A stretch of 62,274 bases of DNA from an uncultured Pseudomonadota bacterium. Its GTDB lineage: Bacteria; Pseudomonadota; Gammaproteobacteria; Steroidobacterales; Steroidobacteraceae. Below are positions 9,929-18,843 of the stretch, one piece after another. Each line of letters opens with the position of its first letter. Within the stretch, counting starts at the first letter, position 1. The notes under the pieces were generated by a model. It did not search any database and was not told the DNA's origin. It saw nothing but the letters and a program-made list of their open reading frames with translations. A program made the position numbers and the translations under genes. The stretch is from positions 1 to 62,274 of the forward strand of contig CAISDJ010000128.1 of NCBI GenBank assembly GCA_903884105.1, in the 5' to 3' direction.

Positions 9929-10699
9929 TCAGTGAGTCCGGTCGGCGACGCCCAGCGTCAGGACTTCATGGCCTGTCTGGGTGACCAGTACGGTGTGTTC
10001 CCACTGCGCTGACAGCGAGTGATCCTTGGTGATGACGGTCCAGCCGTCCGGCAGCAGCCGGATGTTCCGCTTGCCCACGTTCACCATGGGCTCGATGGTG
10101 AAGGTCATGCCCGCAGCCAGTTCGAGGCCGGTACCTGGCTCGCCGTAGTGCAGGACCTGCGGGTCCTCATGGAAGGTCTGACCGATGCCATGGCCGCAGT
10201 ACTCGCGGACGACGGAGAAATGATTGGCCTCGACGTACTGCTGGATCGCGGCGCCCAGGTCGCCAAGCCTGAGTCCGGGCCTGACGGCGCGAATGCCGAG
10301 CCACATGGCTTCCCTGGTCACGTCGATCAGCCGCTGCGTGGCAGGCGCTACCTTGCCAACCGTGTACATGCGGCTCGAATCGCCATGCCAGCCATCCTTG
10401 ATGACGGTGACGTCGATATTGACGATGTCGCCCTGCTTGAGCCGTTTGTCCCCCGGAATCCCGTGGCAGACCACATGGTTGACCGAGGTGCAGATGGATT
10501 TGGGGAAGCCCCGGTAGTTGAGGGGCGCGGGAATGGCCTGCTGGACCTCCTGGATGTACCGGTGGCAGATGTCGTTGAGCTCGTCCGTAGAGACACCTGG
10601 CACGACGTAGGGGCCGATCATGTCCAGGACGTCCGCCGTGAGGCGTCCGGCGACGCGCATCCTGTCCTGTTCTTCCGGTGTCTTCAGTGTCACTTGCAT
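9929..10699 (-). CDS. map: Map, methionine aminopeptidase type I
   Basis: Removes the initiator methionine from nascent proteins. From the ATG at 10699 it is 256 residues, beginning MQVTLKTPEEQDRMRVAGRL, which aligns with the E. coli N-terminus. Metal ligands are recognisable in NIDVTVIKDGWHGDSSRM (two Asp), EYCGHGIGQTFHE (His), TIEPMV (Glu) and the C-terminal WEHTVLVT (Glu). A TTG six codons upstream is in frame but has no ribosome binding site. map often neighbours rpsB; here a repeat element separates the divergent pair. Confidence 0.93.
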   Translation of the reverse strand: MQVTLKTPEEQDRMRVAGRLTADVLDMIGPYVVPGVSTDELNDICHRYIQEVQQAIPAPLNYRGFPKSICTSVNHVVCHGIPGDKRLKQGDIVNIDVTVIKDGWHGDSSRMYTVGKVAPATQRLIDVTREAMWLGIRAVRPGLRLGDLGAAIQQYVEANHFSVVREYCGHGIGQTFHEDPQVLHYGEPGTGLELAAGMTFTIEPMVNVGKRNIRLLPDGWTVITKDHSLSAQWEHTVLVTQTGHEVLTLGVADRTH

Positions 10700-10780
10700 G
10701 GGGAGCTCAGCCCGCAAGGGCTGATGAGGGGTCCGTGGGGCAGGTTGATGGATGGGCCGCTAGGCTACTACAAGAGACCC

Positions 10781-11077
10781 AGGGAACCTCTGAATTAACC
10801 TGTACGCACTCGCGACGGCGAGCCATTTCGTGCAGGGCGAGGCGTGACGACCGCTGTGTGCTGAATGCACATCAAAGGGAGGAACAACGCTGCCATACAC
10901 GAAATGGATCCCTTCCCGATCAAGGAATAAATAACATTCAATGGGTTGCGCCTCTGATCCACTACAGCGTCGTTACGGACCTTGCCCATATTTCCGATAT
11001 GGACTGCGGCCCGATGCCTCGCAGCAGAGGATTGGAGACGCAACGCGAGCGCGTACGGGTTAATTCAGAGGCTCCCT
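10781..11077. mobile_element. MITE-like element with 34-bp terminal inverted repeats
   Basis: The left end (10781-10814, beginning AGGGAACCTCTGAATTAACC) and the reverse complement of the right end (11044-11077, beginning AGGGAGCCTCTGAATTAACC) match at 31 of 34 positions; all three differences are transitions. Between them are 229 bases with no recognisable transposase. The longest internal reading frame (82 codons, minus strand) resembles nothing I know. An internal 10-base inverted repeat (10823-10832 and 10898-10907) could form a second hairpin. Size, long terminal repeats and absence of a coding gene fit a non-autonomous transposable element. No clear target-site duplication is visible, so it may be old or the ends slightly misplaced. 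Confidence 0.66.
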
Positions 11078-11155
11078 AGGCACGAGCGTGTTGGCTGGCG
11101 GCAAGGGCGCGCCTGGTCGTTGCGAGGCACCCGTCAGGCGCGCCAATCATCGCCG

Positions 11156-11184
11156 TTGGTAAAGCCGCGTGTTTATGGTATAAA
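11156..11184 (+). promoter_or_regulatory. rpsB-tsf promoter with GC-rich discriminator
   Basis: TTGGTA (11156-11161) and TATAAA (11179-11184) are separated by 17 bases and followed by GCGCGCG. Good sigma-70 hexamers with a GC discriminator are typical of stringently controlled ribosomal promoters. Transcription would begin near 11191, giving a leader of about 135 bases before rpsB. Confidence 0.65.
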
Positions 11185-11190
11185 GCGCGC

Positions 11191-11325
11191 GCTTTTTTGG
11201 CAATAAAACCACACACGTACCGTCACTTGCGGCGGGGTGCTCCGGATTCAGCCCTTGAACGGGCTTTAAGCCGGGGTCGTCGCAAGGGGTCCGTGGCGGC
11301 TCAACCCCGACAGGAGATTAGTATT
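11191..11325 (+). promoter_or_regulatory. Structured rpsB leader, candidate S2 autoregulatory site
   Basis: Between the promoter and rpsB, CTTGCG (11226-11231) pairs with CGCAAG (11281-11286), enclosing GC-rich sequence and a smaller hairpin AGCCC (11250-11254)/GGGCT (11261-11265). In E. coli the S2 protein represses rpsB-tsf through its structured 5' leader. The same position and similar GC-rich paired elements here suggest the equivalent control. The fold is read by eye only. Confidence 0.45.
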
Positions 11326-12276
11326 ATGCCCGACATGTCCATGCGACAGATGCTGGAAGCGGGTGTCCATTTCGGACACCAGACCCGCTTCTGGAACCCC
11401 AAGATGGCGACGTTCATTTTCGGTGAACGTAACCGCATCCACATCATCAACCTCGAGAAGACGCTGCCCCTCTACAACGAGGCCGCGAACTTCATCAGGC
11501 AGATCGTTGCCAACGGTGGCCGTGTGCTGTTCGTTGGCACCAAGCGTTCGGCCCGCGAATCGGTCAAGAAAGATGCCATTCGCTGCGGCATGCCTTATGT
11601 CAGCCATCGCTGGCTCGGCGGCATGCTCACCAACTTCAAGACCGTCCGGCAGTCCATCCGCCGCCTGACCGACCTCGACGAAATGGCCGCCAACGGCACC
11701 CTCGAGCAGCACAACAAGCGCGAGGCACAGGGCCTGCGCCGTGAGCGCGACAAGCTCGAGCACAGTCTCGGCGGTATCAAGGAAATGGATGCGCTGCCCG
11801 ATGTCGTGTTCGTCGTCGACGTCGGCCACGAAAAGATCGCGTTGCAGGAAGCCCGCAAGCTCGGCATTCCCGTGGTCGCCGTGGTCGATACGAACTGCTC
11901 TCCCGAGGGCGTGGACTACGTCATTCCCGGCAACGACGACGCCATGCGCGCCATCCAGCTGTACACCGGCGGGATCGCCGACATCGTGATCGAAGGCCGC
12001 GCCGCGTCTCCTTCAGCGCCCATGGGCGAGGACGAGTTCGTTGAGCTCGACGAAGAAGGCCAGCCCAGGGCGAAGCCGGGTGCTGCACCTGCCCGTCGCG
12101 GCCGCACCGCCGCCGTGAAGAAGAAGCCGGTAGCCCGCAAGCTTGAAGAGGTGGTCGAAGGCCAGGCTCCGGTTGTCGAGGTGCCTGCCGTGGAAGTCGA
12201 GTCCGAGGCCGATCTTCTGGCGTTCACGGCGACTCGTCCGACGGGTCGGCGCCACGATGAAGCGGAGGCGGAATAA
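11326..12276 (+). CDS. rpsB: RpsB, 30S ribosomal protein S2 with extended C-terminus
   Basis: S2 of the small subunit, 316 residues against 241 in E. coli. The start [20 protein letters not shown] is preceded by AGGAGAT seven bases away, so an in-frame extension further upstream is not used. The S2 core runs to about residue 240 and ends with [11 protein letters not shown]. The last ~76 residues are a low-complexity tail: a short basic Arg/Lys/Ala segment, then Val/Glu/Ala-rich sequence ending DEAEAE. The tail keeps the same frame and codon style and runs to the stop 3 bases before tsf, so it is unlikely to be a frameshift artefact. Confidence 0.95.
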   Translation: MPDMSMRQMLEAGVHFGHQTRFWNPKMATFIFGERNRIHIINLEKTLPLYNEAANFIRQIVANGGRVLFVGTKRSARESVKKDAIRCGMPYVSHRWLGGMLTNFKTVRQSIRRLTDLDEMAANGTLEQHNKREAQGLRRERDKLEHSLGGIKEMDALPDVVFVVDVGHEKIALQEARKLGIPVVAVVDTNCSPEGVDYVIPGNDDAMRAIQLYTGGIADIVIEGRAASPSAPMGEDEFVELDEEGQPRAKPGAAPARRGRTAAVKKKPVARKLEEVVEGQAPVVEVPAVEVESEADLLAFTATRPTGRRHDEAEAE

Positions 12277-12279
12277 GCC

Positions 12280-13179
12280 ATGGCTGTTACCGCTGAGGCA
12301 GTCAAGCTGCTGCGCGAGCGCACGGGCGCCGGCATGATGGAATGCAAGAAGGCGCTGGTTGAGTCCGGCGGTGACCCCGACGTCGCTGCCGAAGCCATGC
12401 GCAAGTCGGGGCTGGCCAAGGCAGACAAGAAGGCGAGCCGCGTGGCCGCCGAGGGCGTGGTGGTCATCGAGCGCAGCGCCGATGGCAAGAGCGGCGCGAT
12501 CGTCGAAATCAACTGCGAGACCGACTTCGTCGCCCGCGAGTCCGATTTCCAGGGTTTCGCCGCCCTGGTCGGCAAGCTGGTCCTGAAGCACAAGCCGGCC
12601 GATCTCGATGCGCTGCTGGCGCTCAAGTCGGATGTCGGCACGACGGTCGACGATCAGCGCCGGGTCCTGATCGCCAAGATCGGCGAGAACATTGGCGTTC
12701 GTCGTTTCACCGTGATGGAGGCACCCAAGCTCCTCGGTGCCTATCTGCACGGTACCCGTATCGGCGCCCTTGTCGCGATGAAGTCGGGCGACGAGGCGCT
12801 GGCCAAGGACATCGCCATGCACGTCGCGGCGATCAATCCTGCGCGCCTGTCTGCCTCCGAGGTGCCTGCCGACGAGGTGGCCAAGGAGAAGGAAATCCAG
12901 ATCGAACAGGCCAAGAGCGACCCCAAGAACAAGGGCAAGCCCGATGCCATCGTCGTCAAGATCGTCGAAGGCCGCATCGCCAAGTGGCTGAATGAAGTCA
13001 CGCTGCTCGGCCAGCCGTTCGTGAAGGACGACAAGCAGACCGTTGGGCAGTACCTCGGCCAGGCGGGCGGTGAAGTCACCGCGTTCATCCGCTTCGAGGT
13101 TGGCGCCGGTATCGAAAAGAAGCAGGAAGACTTCGCCGCCGAGGTGATGAAGCAGGCGGGGCTCGACAAGCCCTCCTGA
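12280..13179 (+). CDS. tsf: Tsf, elongation factor Ts
   Basis: Guanine-nucleotide exchange factor for EF-Tu, 299 residues. The N-terminal UBA-like domain contains [18 protein letters not shown], and the core begins with the conserved GVVVIE and [13 protein letters not shown] segments that contact EF-Tu. It follows rpsB by three bases, the standard rpsB-tsf operon. A strong terminator hairpin follows 40 bases after its stop. Confidence 0.96.
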   Translation: MAVTAEAVKLLRERTGAGMMECKKALVESGGDPDVAAEAMRKSGLAKADKKASRVAAEGVVVIERSADGKSGAIVEINCETDFVARESDFQGFAALVGKLVLKHKPADLDALLALKSDVGTTVDDQRRVLIAKIGENIGVRRFTVMEAPKLLGAYLHGTRIGALVAMKSGDEALAKDIAMHVAAINPARLSASEVPADEVAKEKEIQIEQAKSDPKNKGKPDAIVVKIVEGRIAKWLNEVTLLGQPFVKDDKQTVGQYLGQAGGEVTAFIRFEVGAGIEKKQEDFAAEVMKQAGLDKPS

Positions 13180-13221
13180 GCGGAAGCAATCGAAGGCGAT
13201 TGCGGTCTGCTGATCGAATAG

Positions 13222-13249
13222 GAACCCCGCTTTACGCGGGGTTCTTTAT
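13222..13249 (+). terminator. Rho-independent terminator after tsf
   Basis: GAACCCCGC (13222-13230) and GCGGGGTTC (13236-13244) form a perfect 9-bp stem with loop TTTAC, followed by TTTAT. It ends the rpsB-tsf unit. The tail overlaps TATAAT (13247-13252), which could serve as the -10 of a pyrH promoter, though no good -35 hexamer is correctly spaced. Confidence 0.8.
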
Positions 13250-13295
13250 AATGCGCGTCCCATACGGCCAAGAAACTTGCGAGGCGACCGTCACG

Positions 13296-14045
13296 ATGGG
13301 CACTTCCCCCGAACCTTCGAAGCCGCGCCAGGGCGGCAGCCTCAAGCGCATCCTGATCAAGCTTTCCGGCGAAGCGCTGATGGGGCAGGAGGACTACGGG
13401 ATCGACCCGCTGATGATCAAGCGGATTGCCGGCGAGATCCGCGAGGTTCACGACCTCGGACTGCAAGTGGCCGTGGTCATCGGCGGCGGCAATATTTTCC
13501 GCGGCGCCGGACTCGCCCGCGCTGGCATGGATCGGGTCACGGGCGACCACATGGGCATGCTGGCCACGGTTCTCAATTCCCTGGCGTTGCAGGATGCCCT
13601 CGAATCCCTCGGGACCTACGTGCGCGTCATGTCTGCCATCCGCATCAACGAGGTCTGCGAGGAATACATCCGCCGTCGCGCAGTCCGCCACCTCGAGAAG
13701 GGACGCGTCGTCGTGTTCGCGGCCGGTACGGGCAACCCCTTCTTCACGACCGACACTGCAGCCAGCCTGCGCGCCATCGAGGTCGAGGCGGACCTGCTGC
13801 TCAAGGCGACCAAGGTGAACGGCATTTTCTCGGATGACCCGGTCAAGAACCCGGCGGCCACGCGGTACCAGAAGCTGACTTTCGAGAAGGTGCTGAATGA
13901 TCGCCTCAACGTCATGGACGCGACGGCCATCGTGATGTGCCGGGACAATGACCTTCCGCTTCGGGTATTTGACCTCACCGTCCCCGGCGAACTGCTGCGC
14001 ATTGTCCGGGGTGAGGATGTCGGTACGCTGGTCACCAACGATTGA
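13296..14045 (+). CDS. pyrH: PyrH, UMP kinase
   Basis: Hexameric bacterial UMP kinase of the amino-acid kinase fold, 249 residues, phosphorylating UMP to UDP. Conserved segments are [40 protein letters not shown] and [13 protein letters not shown]. The ATG at 13296 gives a short variable leader ([15 protein letters not shown]) before the core. Another in-frame ATG at 13251 lies right at the terminator and is less likely. It is the first gene of the pyrH-frr-uppS-cdsA-dxr-rseP-bamA series. Confidence 0.95.
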   Translation: MGTSPEPSKPRQGGSLKRILIKLSGEALMGQEDYGIDPLMIKRIAGEIREVHDLGLQVAVVIGGGNIFRGAGLARAGMDRVTGDHMGMLATVLNSLALQDALESLGTYVRVMSAIRINEVCEEYIRRRAVRHLEKGRVVVFAAGTGNPFFTTDTAASLRAIEVEADLLLKATKVNGIFSDDPVKNPAATRYQKLTFEKVLNDRLNVMDATAIVMCRDNDLPLRVFDLTVPGELLRIVRGEDVGTLVTND

Positions 14046-14054
14046 ATCGGGATT

Positions 14055-14077
14055 GATTGCCCGTCGGACGGGCAATC
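14055..14077. repeat. Perfect hairpin between pyrH and frr
   Basis: GATTGCCCGT (14055-14064) pairs with ACGGGCAATC (14068-14077) around a 3-base loop. No T run follows, so this is more likely an mRNA processing or stability hairpin than a terminator. Confidence 0.55.
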
Positions 14078-14102
14078 CACAGTCATCCGGAGACCCTGAA
14101 CC

Positions 14103-14660
14103 ATGATCGAAGACATCAAAAAGGACGCGGCCGACCGCATGGCCAAATGCGTTGCCGCCCTGCGCAACGACCTCAAGAAGCTGCGCACCGGCCGGGCCCA
14201 TCCGAGCCTGGTCGACCATATCCGCGTCGACTACTACGGGGCCGAGTCGCCGCTGTCGCAGGTGGCCAACGTCACAGTCGAGGATGCGCGCACGCTGTCG
14301 GTGGTGCCCTGGGACAAGTCGATGGTGCAGGCCATCGAGAAGGCCATCATGAAATCCGACCTCGGACTGATGCCGAACACTGCAGGTGCGGTGATCCGCA
14401 TCCCGATGCCCGCGCTCACCGAGGAGCGTCGCCGCGAAATGACCAAGGTGGTGCGCCACGAGGCGGAGAACGGTCGCGTGGCAGTCCGTAACGTGCGTCG
14501 CGACGTCATGCAGGACCTGAAGGAACTGCTTAAGGAAAAACTCGTTTCCCAGGACGATGATCGTCGCGCACAGGAGGAAATCCAGAAGCTGACGGACCGG
14601 TTCGTCGCCGAGATCGAGCAGGTCCTCGCCGAGAAGGAGAAGGAGCTCATGCAGGTCTGA
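14103..14660 (+). CDS. frr: Frr, ribosome recycling factor
   Basis: Splits post-termination ribosomes with EF-G; 185 residues, the exact family length. The conserved [20 protein letters not shown] and [15 protein letters not shown] segments are present, with the long coiled-coil C-terminus. GGAGA lies nine bases before the ATG. Confidence 0.96.
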   Translation: MIEDIKKDAADRMAKCVAALRNDLKKLRTGRAHPSLVDHIRVDYYGAESPLSQVANVTVEDARTLSVVPWDKSMVQAIEKAIMKSDLGLMPNTAGAVIRIPMPALTEERRREMTKVVRHEAENGRVAVRNVRRDVMQDLKELLKEKLVSQDDDRRAQEEIQKLTDRFVAEIEQVLAEKEKELMQV

Positions 14661-14679
14661 CCTGCTGCGGTTCCTTGCC

Positions 14680-15426
14680 ATGGCGGCACCCAAACCCACG
14701 AGCGTTGTGCCTCGGCACGTTGCCATCATCATGGATGGCAACGGCCGGTGGGCGGCTGCGCACTCGTTGCCGCGGCATGCTGGCCATCGCGCAGGCCTCA
14801 AGTCCGTCCGCTCAGCGATCGAGACGTGTGCCAAGGCGGGCGTGGAAGTGCTGACGCTGTTTGCCTTTTCGAGCGAGAACTGGCGTCGCCCGCGTGATGA
14901 AGTCAGCCTGCTGATGAGCCTGTTCCTCGAAGCTCTCGATCGTGAGATCAACGACCTGCACAAGAACGGCATCAAGGTGCGCTTCATCGGCGACCTCACC
15001 CAGCTCTCTACCGCATTGCAGGGCCGCATGCGCGATGCCGAGGACCTGACACGGGGCAATGCCCGGCTGACCGTGCTGATTGCAATGGCTTACGGTGGTC
15101 GGTGGGATCTCACCCAGGCCGCGGCTGCGCTCGCGCGGCAATGCGTCGCGGGAACGCTTGCGCCAGACCAGATCGACGAGGTGCGCCTTGGCCAGGAGCT
15201 GGCTCTTAAGGGGCTTCCGGATCCCGACCTCTTCATTCGCACCGGCGGCGACCAGCGCATCAGCAATTTCCTGCTGTGGAACCTCGCCTATACCGAGCTC
15301 TATTTCTGCGACGCACTCTGGCCGGATTTTGACGACGCCGAGCTGCAGCGGGCCCTCGGACAGTTCGCCAGCCGCGAGCGCCGCTTCGGGTTGACCTCGG
15401 AGCAGCGTGCCCGGGCGGCGGAGTAG
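14680..15426 (+). CDS. uppS: UppS, undecaprenyl diphosphate synthase
   Basis: Cis-prenyltransferase making the C55 lipid carrier for peptidoglycan and O-antigen, 248 residues. The diphosphate-binding Asp is in IIMDGNGRW (Asp19). [11 protein letters not shown] and the C-terminal [18 protein letters not shown] motif, containing the substrate-binding Arg residues, are intact. Confidence 0.95.
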   Translation: MAAPKPTSVVPRHVAIIMDGNGRWAAAHSLPRHAGHRAGLKSVRSAIETCAKAGVEVLTLFAFSSENWRRPRDEVSLLMSLFLEALDREINDLHKNGIKVRFIGDLTQLSTALQGRMRDAEDLTRGNARLTVLIAMAYGGRWDLTQAAAALARQCVAGTLAPDQIDEVRLGQELALKGLPDPDLFIRTGGDQRISNFLLWNLAYTELYFCDALWPDFDDAELQRALGQFASRERRFGLTSEQRARAAE

Positions 15427-15431
15427 GGCTG

Positions 15432-16235
15432 GTGCTGAAGCAACGTCTGTTCACCGCGCTCGTTCTCGTTGCCGTGTTGCTGGTCGTGCTGCTGGCGCTG
15501 CCGCGTCAGGCGGCGCTCGTCGTCTTGGCCCTGATGATCCTGCAGGGCGCCTGGGAATGGTCAGCCTTCCTGCACACAGAGAAGGCCGCACTGCGAGCGG
15601 TGTATGTCGTTGTCATCGGCGTGCTGATGGTCGCGGCCTGGGTCCTGGCGCGAGACGCGGACGTGCTGAGGGCGTTGCTGGTGGTGGCCGTCGTCTGGTG
15701 GCTGGTTGCCTTCCTGTGGCTGAGTCTGATGCCTGGCAGGGTGACGCCCGGGGCAGCTGCGGTGGCGGGCCTGCTGGTGCTGCTGCCCACCTGGCTCGCG
15801 CTCAGCCACTTGCACCTTCTCAACCCGGCGGGCCCGCAGTGGGTCATTTTCCTGATCATTCTCGTTTCCCTGGCAGATGTCGGCGCTTTTTTTGCGGGGC
15901 GCTTCTTTGGCAGCGTGAAGCTGGCACCGCGGGTCAGTCCCGGCAAGACCTGGGAAGGTCTGCTCGGTGGAGTTTGCCTGTCGATGGTCACGGCCTGGAT
16001 CGGCAGCCTTTGGTTCGGCGTCCCGGCGGGTCCCTTTCTCGCGCTCTGTGCTCCGGTCGTGCTGGTGTCGGTCGTCGGGGACCTCACGGAAAGCATGTTC
16101 AAGCGGTACGCTGGTCTCAAGGACAGCGGCACGATCTTTCCCGGCCATGGCGGCGTGCTGGATCGCATCGACAGCCTGACAGCGGCATCGCCCCTGTTCC
16201 TGCTCGGGCTCTACTGGTTCGGGGTCATTGCGTGA
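15432..16235 (+). CDS. cdsA: CdsA, phosphatidate cytidylyltransferase
   Basis: Integral membrane enzyme making CDP-diacylglycerol, 267 residues with about seven to eight hydrophobic helices. The C-terminal CDP-diglyceride synthase signature is intact ([18 protein letters not shown] followed by VLDRIDS), as is SPGKTWEG. The start is GTG at 15432, with AGGG a few bases upstream at the end of uppS. The stop overlaps the dxr start (GTGA). Confidence 0.94.
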   Translation: MLKQRLFTALVLVAVLLVVLLALPRQAALVVLALMILQGAWEWSAFLHTEKAALRAVYVVVIGVLMVAAWVLARDADVLRALLVVAVVWWLVAFLWLSLMPGRVTPGAAAVAGLLVLLPTWLALSHLHLLNPAGPQWVIFLIILVSLADVGAFFAGRFFGSVKLAPRVSPGKTWEGLLGGVCLSMVTAWIGSLWFGVPAGPFLALCAPVVLVSVVGDLTESMFKRYAGLKDSGTIFPGHGGVLDRIDSLTAASPLFLLGLYWFGVIA

Positions 16236-17440
16236 CCCGCCCGAGCGGCGTCGCGGTACTTGGTTCGACCGGCAGTATCGGCGTCAGTACCCTCGATGTG
16301 GTGTCCCGGCATCCCGGGCGCTTCAAGGTCGTGGCACTGGGTGCGCACTCCAACCTGCAGCGCCTGCGCGAGCAGTGCCTGGTGCACAAGCCCCGGTTTG
16401 CCGTCCTCACCGACACGACCGCAGCAGCCCAGCTCAAGTCCGACCTGGCCGCAGCGGGCCTGGCCACACAGGTGCTGGCCGGCGGCGCTGCCTTGAGCGA
16501 GATTGCCGCCCATCCGGAGGTCGAATACGTCATGGCGGCCATTGTCGGCGCCGCTGGTCTCGCGTCGACACTGGCCGCCGCGGCAGCGGGCAAGCGCGTC
16601 CTGCTCGCGAACAAGGAAGCCCTGGTCATGTCGGGGCCCCTGCTGATGCAGATGGTGTCGTCGGGCGGTGCAACGCTGATTCCGATCGACAGCGAGCACA
16701 ATGCCATCTTCCAGTGCCTGCCCGTGTCGCCTGGGACGGTCACCGGGACGCCGGGTAACCGAGGGGTGCGGCGTATCCTGCTCACTGCCTCTGGTGGGCC
16801 GTTTCTCAGGACCCCTGAGCGCGACCTGGTAGGGGTGACCCCCGAGCAGGCGTGTGCCCATCCACGCTGGGTCATGGGGCGCAAGATTTCGGTCGATTCC
16901 GCCACGCTGATGAACAAGGGTCTCGAGCTGATCGAGGCTTGCCTGCTGTTTGCGGTGCCGCCGTCGCTGGTGGAAATCGTGGTCCATCCACAGAGCATCG
17001 TGCATTCGCTGGTCGAGTACCTGGACGGGTCGGTGCTGGCGCAGCTCGGCAATCCGGACATGCGCACGCCGATCGCCCATGCCCTTGGTTGGCCCGAGCG
17101 GCTGGAGTCCGGTGTAGAATCCTTGAATCTCATCAAGGTCGGCAGGCTCGACTTCGAGGCGCCCGACCCGGATCGGTTTCCCGCCTTGAGGCTGGCGCGT
17201 GCTGCGGCCGAGGCCGGGGGAACGGCTCCTGCCGTGCTCAATGCCGCCAACGAGATCGCCGTGGCGGCCTTCCTTGAGCGCCGGCTCGCGTTTACGAGGA
17301 TTCCGGCCGTGATCGAAGAAGTCATGAACGCCCACCCGATTGTCCCTGTCAAAGCGCTGGGTGACGTCCTCGCCGCCGACGCTTGGGCGCGGCAGCGGGC
17401 GACGTCTGTCCTCACGCCCTTTGCCGGAGCCGTACGATGA
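16232..17440 (+). CDS. dxr: Dxr, 1-deoxy-D-xylulose 5-phosphate reductoisomerase
   Basis: Commits DXP to MEP in the isoprenoid pathway, 402 residues. The NADPH-binding GSTGSIG is near the N-terminus, followed by [12 protein letters not shown] and the metal-binding [10 protein letters not shown]. The start is GTG at 16232 within the cdsA stop (GTGA overlap). The frame is open far upstream, but that is out-of-frame cdsA sequence. ispD and ispF of the same pathway lie in the later eno cluster. Confidence 0.95.
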   Translation: MTRPSGVAVLGSTGSIGVSTLDVVSRHPGRFKVVALGAHSNLQRLREQCLVHKPRFAVLTDTTAAAQLKSDLAAAGLATQVLAGGAALSEIAAHPEVEYVMAAIVGAAGLASTLAAAAAGKRVLLANKEALVMSGPLLMQMVSSGGATLIPIDSEHNAIFQCLPVSPGTVTGTPGNRGVRRILLTASGGPFLRTPERDLVGVTPEQACAHPRWVMGRKISVDSATLMNKGLELIEACLLFAVPPSLVEIVVHPQSIVHSLVEYLDGSVLAQLGNPDMRTPIAHALGWPERLESGVESLNLIKVGRLDFEAPDPDRFPALRLARAAAEAGGTAPAVLNAANEIAVAAFLERRLAFTRIPAVIEEVMNAHPIVPVKALGDVLAADAWARQRATSVLTPFAGAVR

Positions 17441-18819
17441 CGACGCTGATCACTTTGCTGACGACCGTGCTGGCCTTCATCGTGGCCATCGCAATCCTGG
17501 TCGCCGTCCATGAATTCGGCCATTTCTGGGTCGCGCGGCGCCTTGGCATCAAGGTCCTCAAGTTTTCCATTGGGTTCGGCAGGCCCCTGTGGAGCCGCAC
17601 GGCGGCGGACGGCGTCGAGTACATCATTGCGGCCATTCCGCTCGGTGGCTACGTGAAGCTCCTCGACGAGAGGGAAGGCCCCGTGTCCTCCGTGGACCTG
17701 CCTCGGGCGTTCACACGGGCTCCCATCTGGAAACGCATTGCTGTGCTCGTGGCGGGCGCGGGGTTCAATTTCCTGTTCGCGATCCTGGCGTACTGGATGC
17801 TGCTGATGGCCGGCGTGCCGAGCCTGAAGCCAGTGGTGGGGCAGGTGACACCGGATTCAATCGCCGCCCGGTCTGGGCTCCGGGCAGACGACCTGATCCA
17901 GCGGGTAGGGGGCAAGCTGGTTGCGACTCGGGAGGCCGCCCTGCTCGGGATATTCGAGGATCTCGTGGGCGACGGTACGGTCGTCGTCCGGGTGTCCGGT
18001 CCGGCCGGGAGCGATCGCGAACTGACCCTCGTCGTGGGCGATCGCCGCTCGGAGCTTGCGCAACCCGACGCCTTGTTCCCGGGGCTGGGATTCGAATTCT
18101 GGACGCCCCGCGTTCCGGCGGTGGTCGGCGCGGTGGTGGAGGGCAGCCCGGCACAGCGGGCAGGCCTCAAGCCGGGCGATGAAATCCTCTCGGTAGACGG
18201 CCAGGCTGTAGACAGTTTCCGGCAACTCGTGAGCTTCGTGGAGCCGCGCTTCGACTCTGAAGCCATGCTGGAGGTCCGCCGGCAGGAGGCGGGAGCGACG
18301 GTCACGGTTCAGCTGCCGGTCAGCATCGGTGGCGATACTGCCCAAGGCAAGCGGGTCGGGCGAATCGGCATTCAGCAGACCGGCGCGGCCTTTCCGCCCG
18401 AGATGATCGCCCTGCAGCAGTACGGGCCCCTGGAGGCATTCGCGAAGGGTGCGAACAAGACGTGGGAGACGACCGCGTTCACCCTCAAGATGATCGGCAA
18501 CATGGTTGCAGGCAATGTTTCCGTGAAGACCCTGTCCGGACCGATTACCATCGCGGAGTTTTCCGGCGTGGCGGCACGTCAGGGACCGCTGTCGTTCCTG
18601 AACATGCTCGCGCTGATCAGTATTTCGCTGGGGGTGATGAACCTGTTGCCGATTCCGCTGCTCGACGGCGGCCAGGTGGTCTACCAGCTTGCGGAACTGG
18701 TGAAGGGCCGTCCGGTCTCAGAGCGCGTACAGATTCTCGGCCAGCAACTCGGGATTGCACTGCTGATCCTGCTGATGGGCCTCGCCTTCTACAACGATCT
18801 TGCCAGGCACCTGGGCTAG
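17437..18819 (+). CDS. rseP: RseP, site-2 zinc protease
   Basis: Membrane metalloprotease that cuts the anti-sigma factor RseA after DegS, freeing sigma-E; 460 residues. The zinc motif HEFGH is at residues 25-29 in the first membrane helix. Two PDZ domains follow, and the third metal ligand lies in [14 protein letters not shown]. The start ATG overlaps the dxr stop (ATGA). Its substrate gene rseA, with rpoE, is about 43 kb downstream in this window. Confidence 0.95.
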   Translation: MTTLITLLTTVLAFIVAIAILVAVHEFGHFWVARRLGIKVLKFSIGFGRPLWSRTAADGVEYIIAAIPLGGYVKLLDEREGPVSSVDLPRAFTRAPIWKRIAVLVAGAGFNFLFAILAYWMLLMAGVPSLKPVVGQVTPDSIAARSGLRADDLIQRVGGKLVATREAALLGIFEDLVGDGTVVVRVSGPAGSDRELTLVVGDRRSELAQPDALFPGLGFEFWTPRVPAVVGAVVEGSPAQRAGLKPGDEILSVDGQAVDSFRQLVSFVEPRFDSEAMLEVRRQEAGATVTVQLPVSIGGDTAQGKRVGRIGIQQTGAAFPPEMIALQQYGPLEAFAKGANKTWETTAFTLKMIGNMVAGNVSVKTLSGPITIAEFSGVAARQGPLSFLNMLALISISLGVMNLLPIPLLDGGQVVYQLAELVKGRPVSERVQILGQQLGIALLILLMGLAFYNDLARHLG

Positions 18820-18826
18820 CCCAGGT
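18809..18826. repeat. 18-bp perfect palindrome over the rseP stop codon
   Basis: ACCTGGGCTAGCCCAGGT is its own reverse complement and contains the rseP TAG. In mRNA it would give a 7-bp stem with loop CTAG, 18 bases before bamA. No T run follows. It may tune readthrough between rseP and bamA. Confidence 0.55.
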
Positions 18827-18843
18827 CACTCAGAGGCTCCTTA

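Noticed and set aside
10795-11043. 82-codon minus-strand frame inside the MITE-like element as a transposase remnant
   Set aside because: No DDE or other transposase motif can be seen, and the frame includes part of both terminal repeats' inner edges.
10760-11081. CTAGGC at 10760-10765 and 11076-11081 as target-site duplication of the MITE-like element
   Set aside because: The left copy is 15 bases outside the terminal repeat and the right copy overlaps it, so the pair does not flank the element symmetrically; likely chance.
12741-15059. Very long minus-strand frame opposite tsf-pyrH-frr-uppS
   Set aside because: It is antisense to four well-identified genes; low-complexity product typical of high-GC third-position bias. 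Similar long antisense frames at 18880-20694, 28244-30454 and 57371-59215 were dropped for the same reason.
15407-17440. Apparent fusion of upstream sequence to dxr
   Set aside because: The part before 16232 is out-of-frame uppS/cdsA sequence; dxr starts at the GTG overlapping the cdsA stop.
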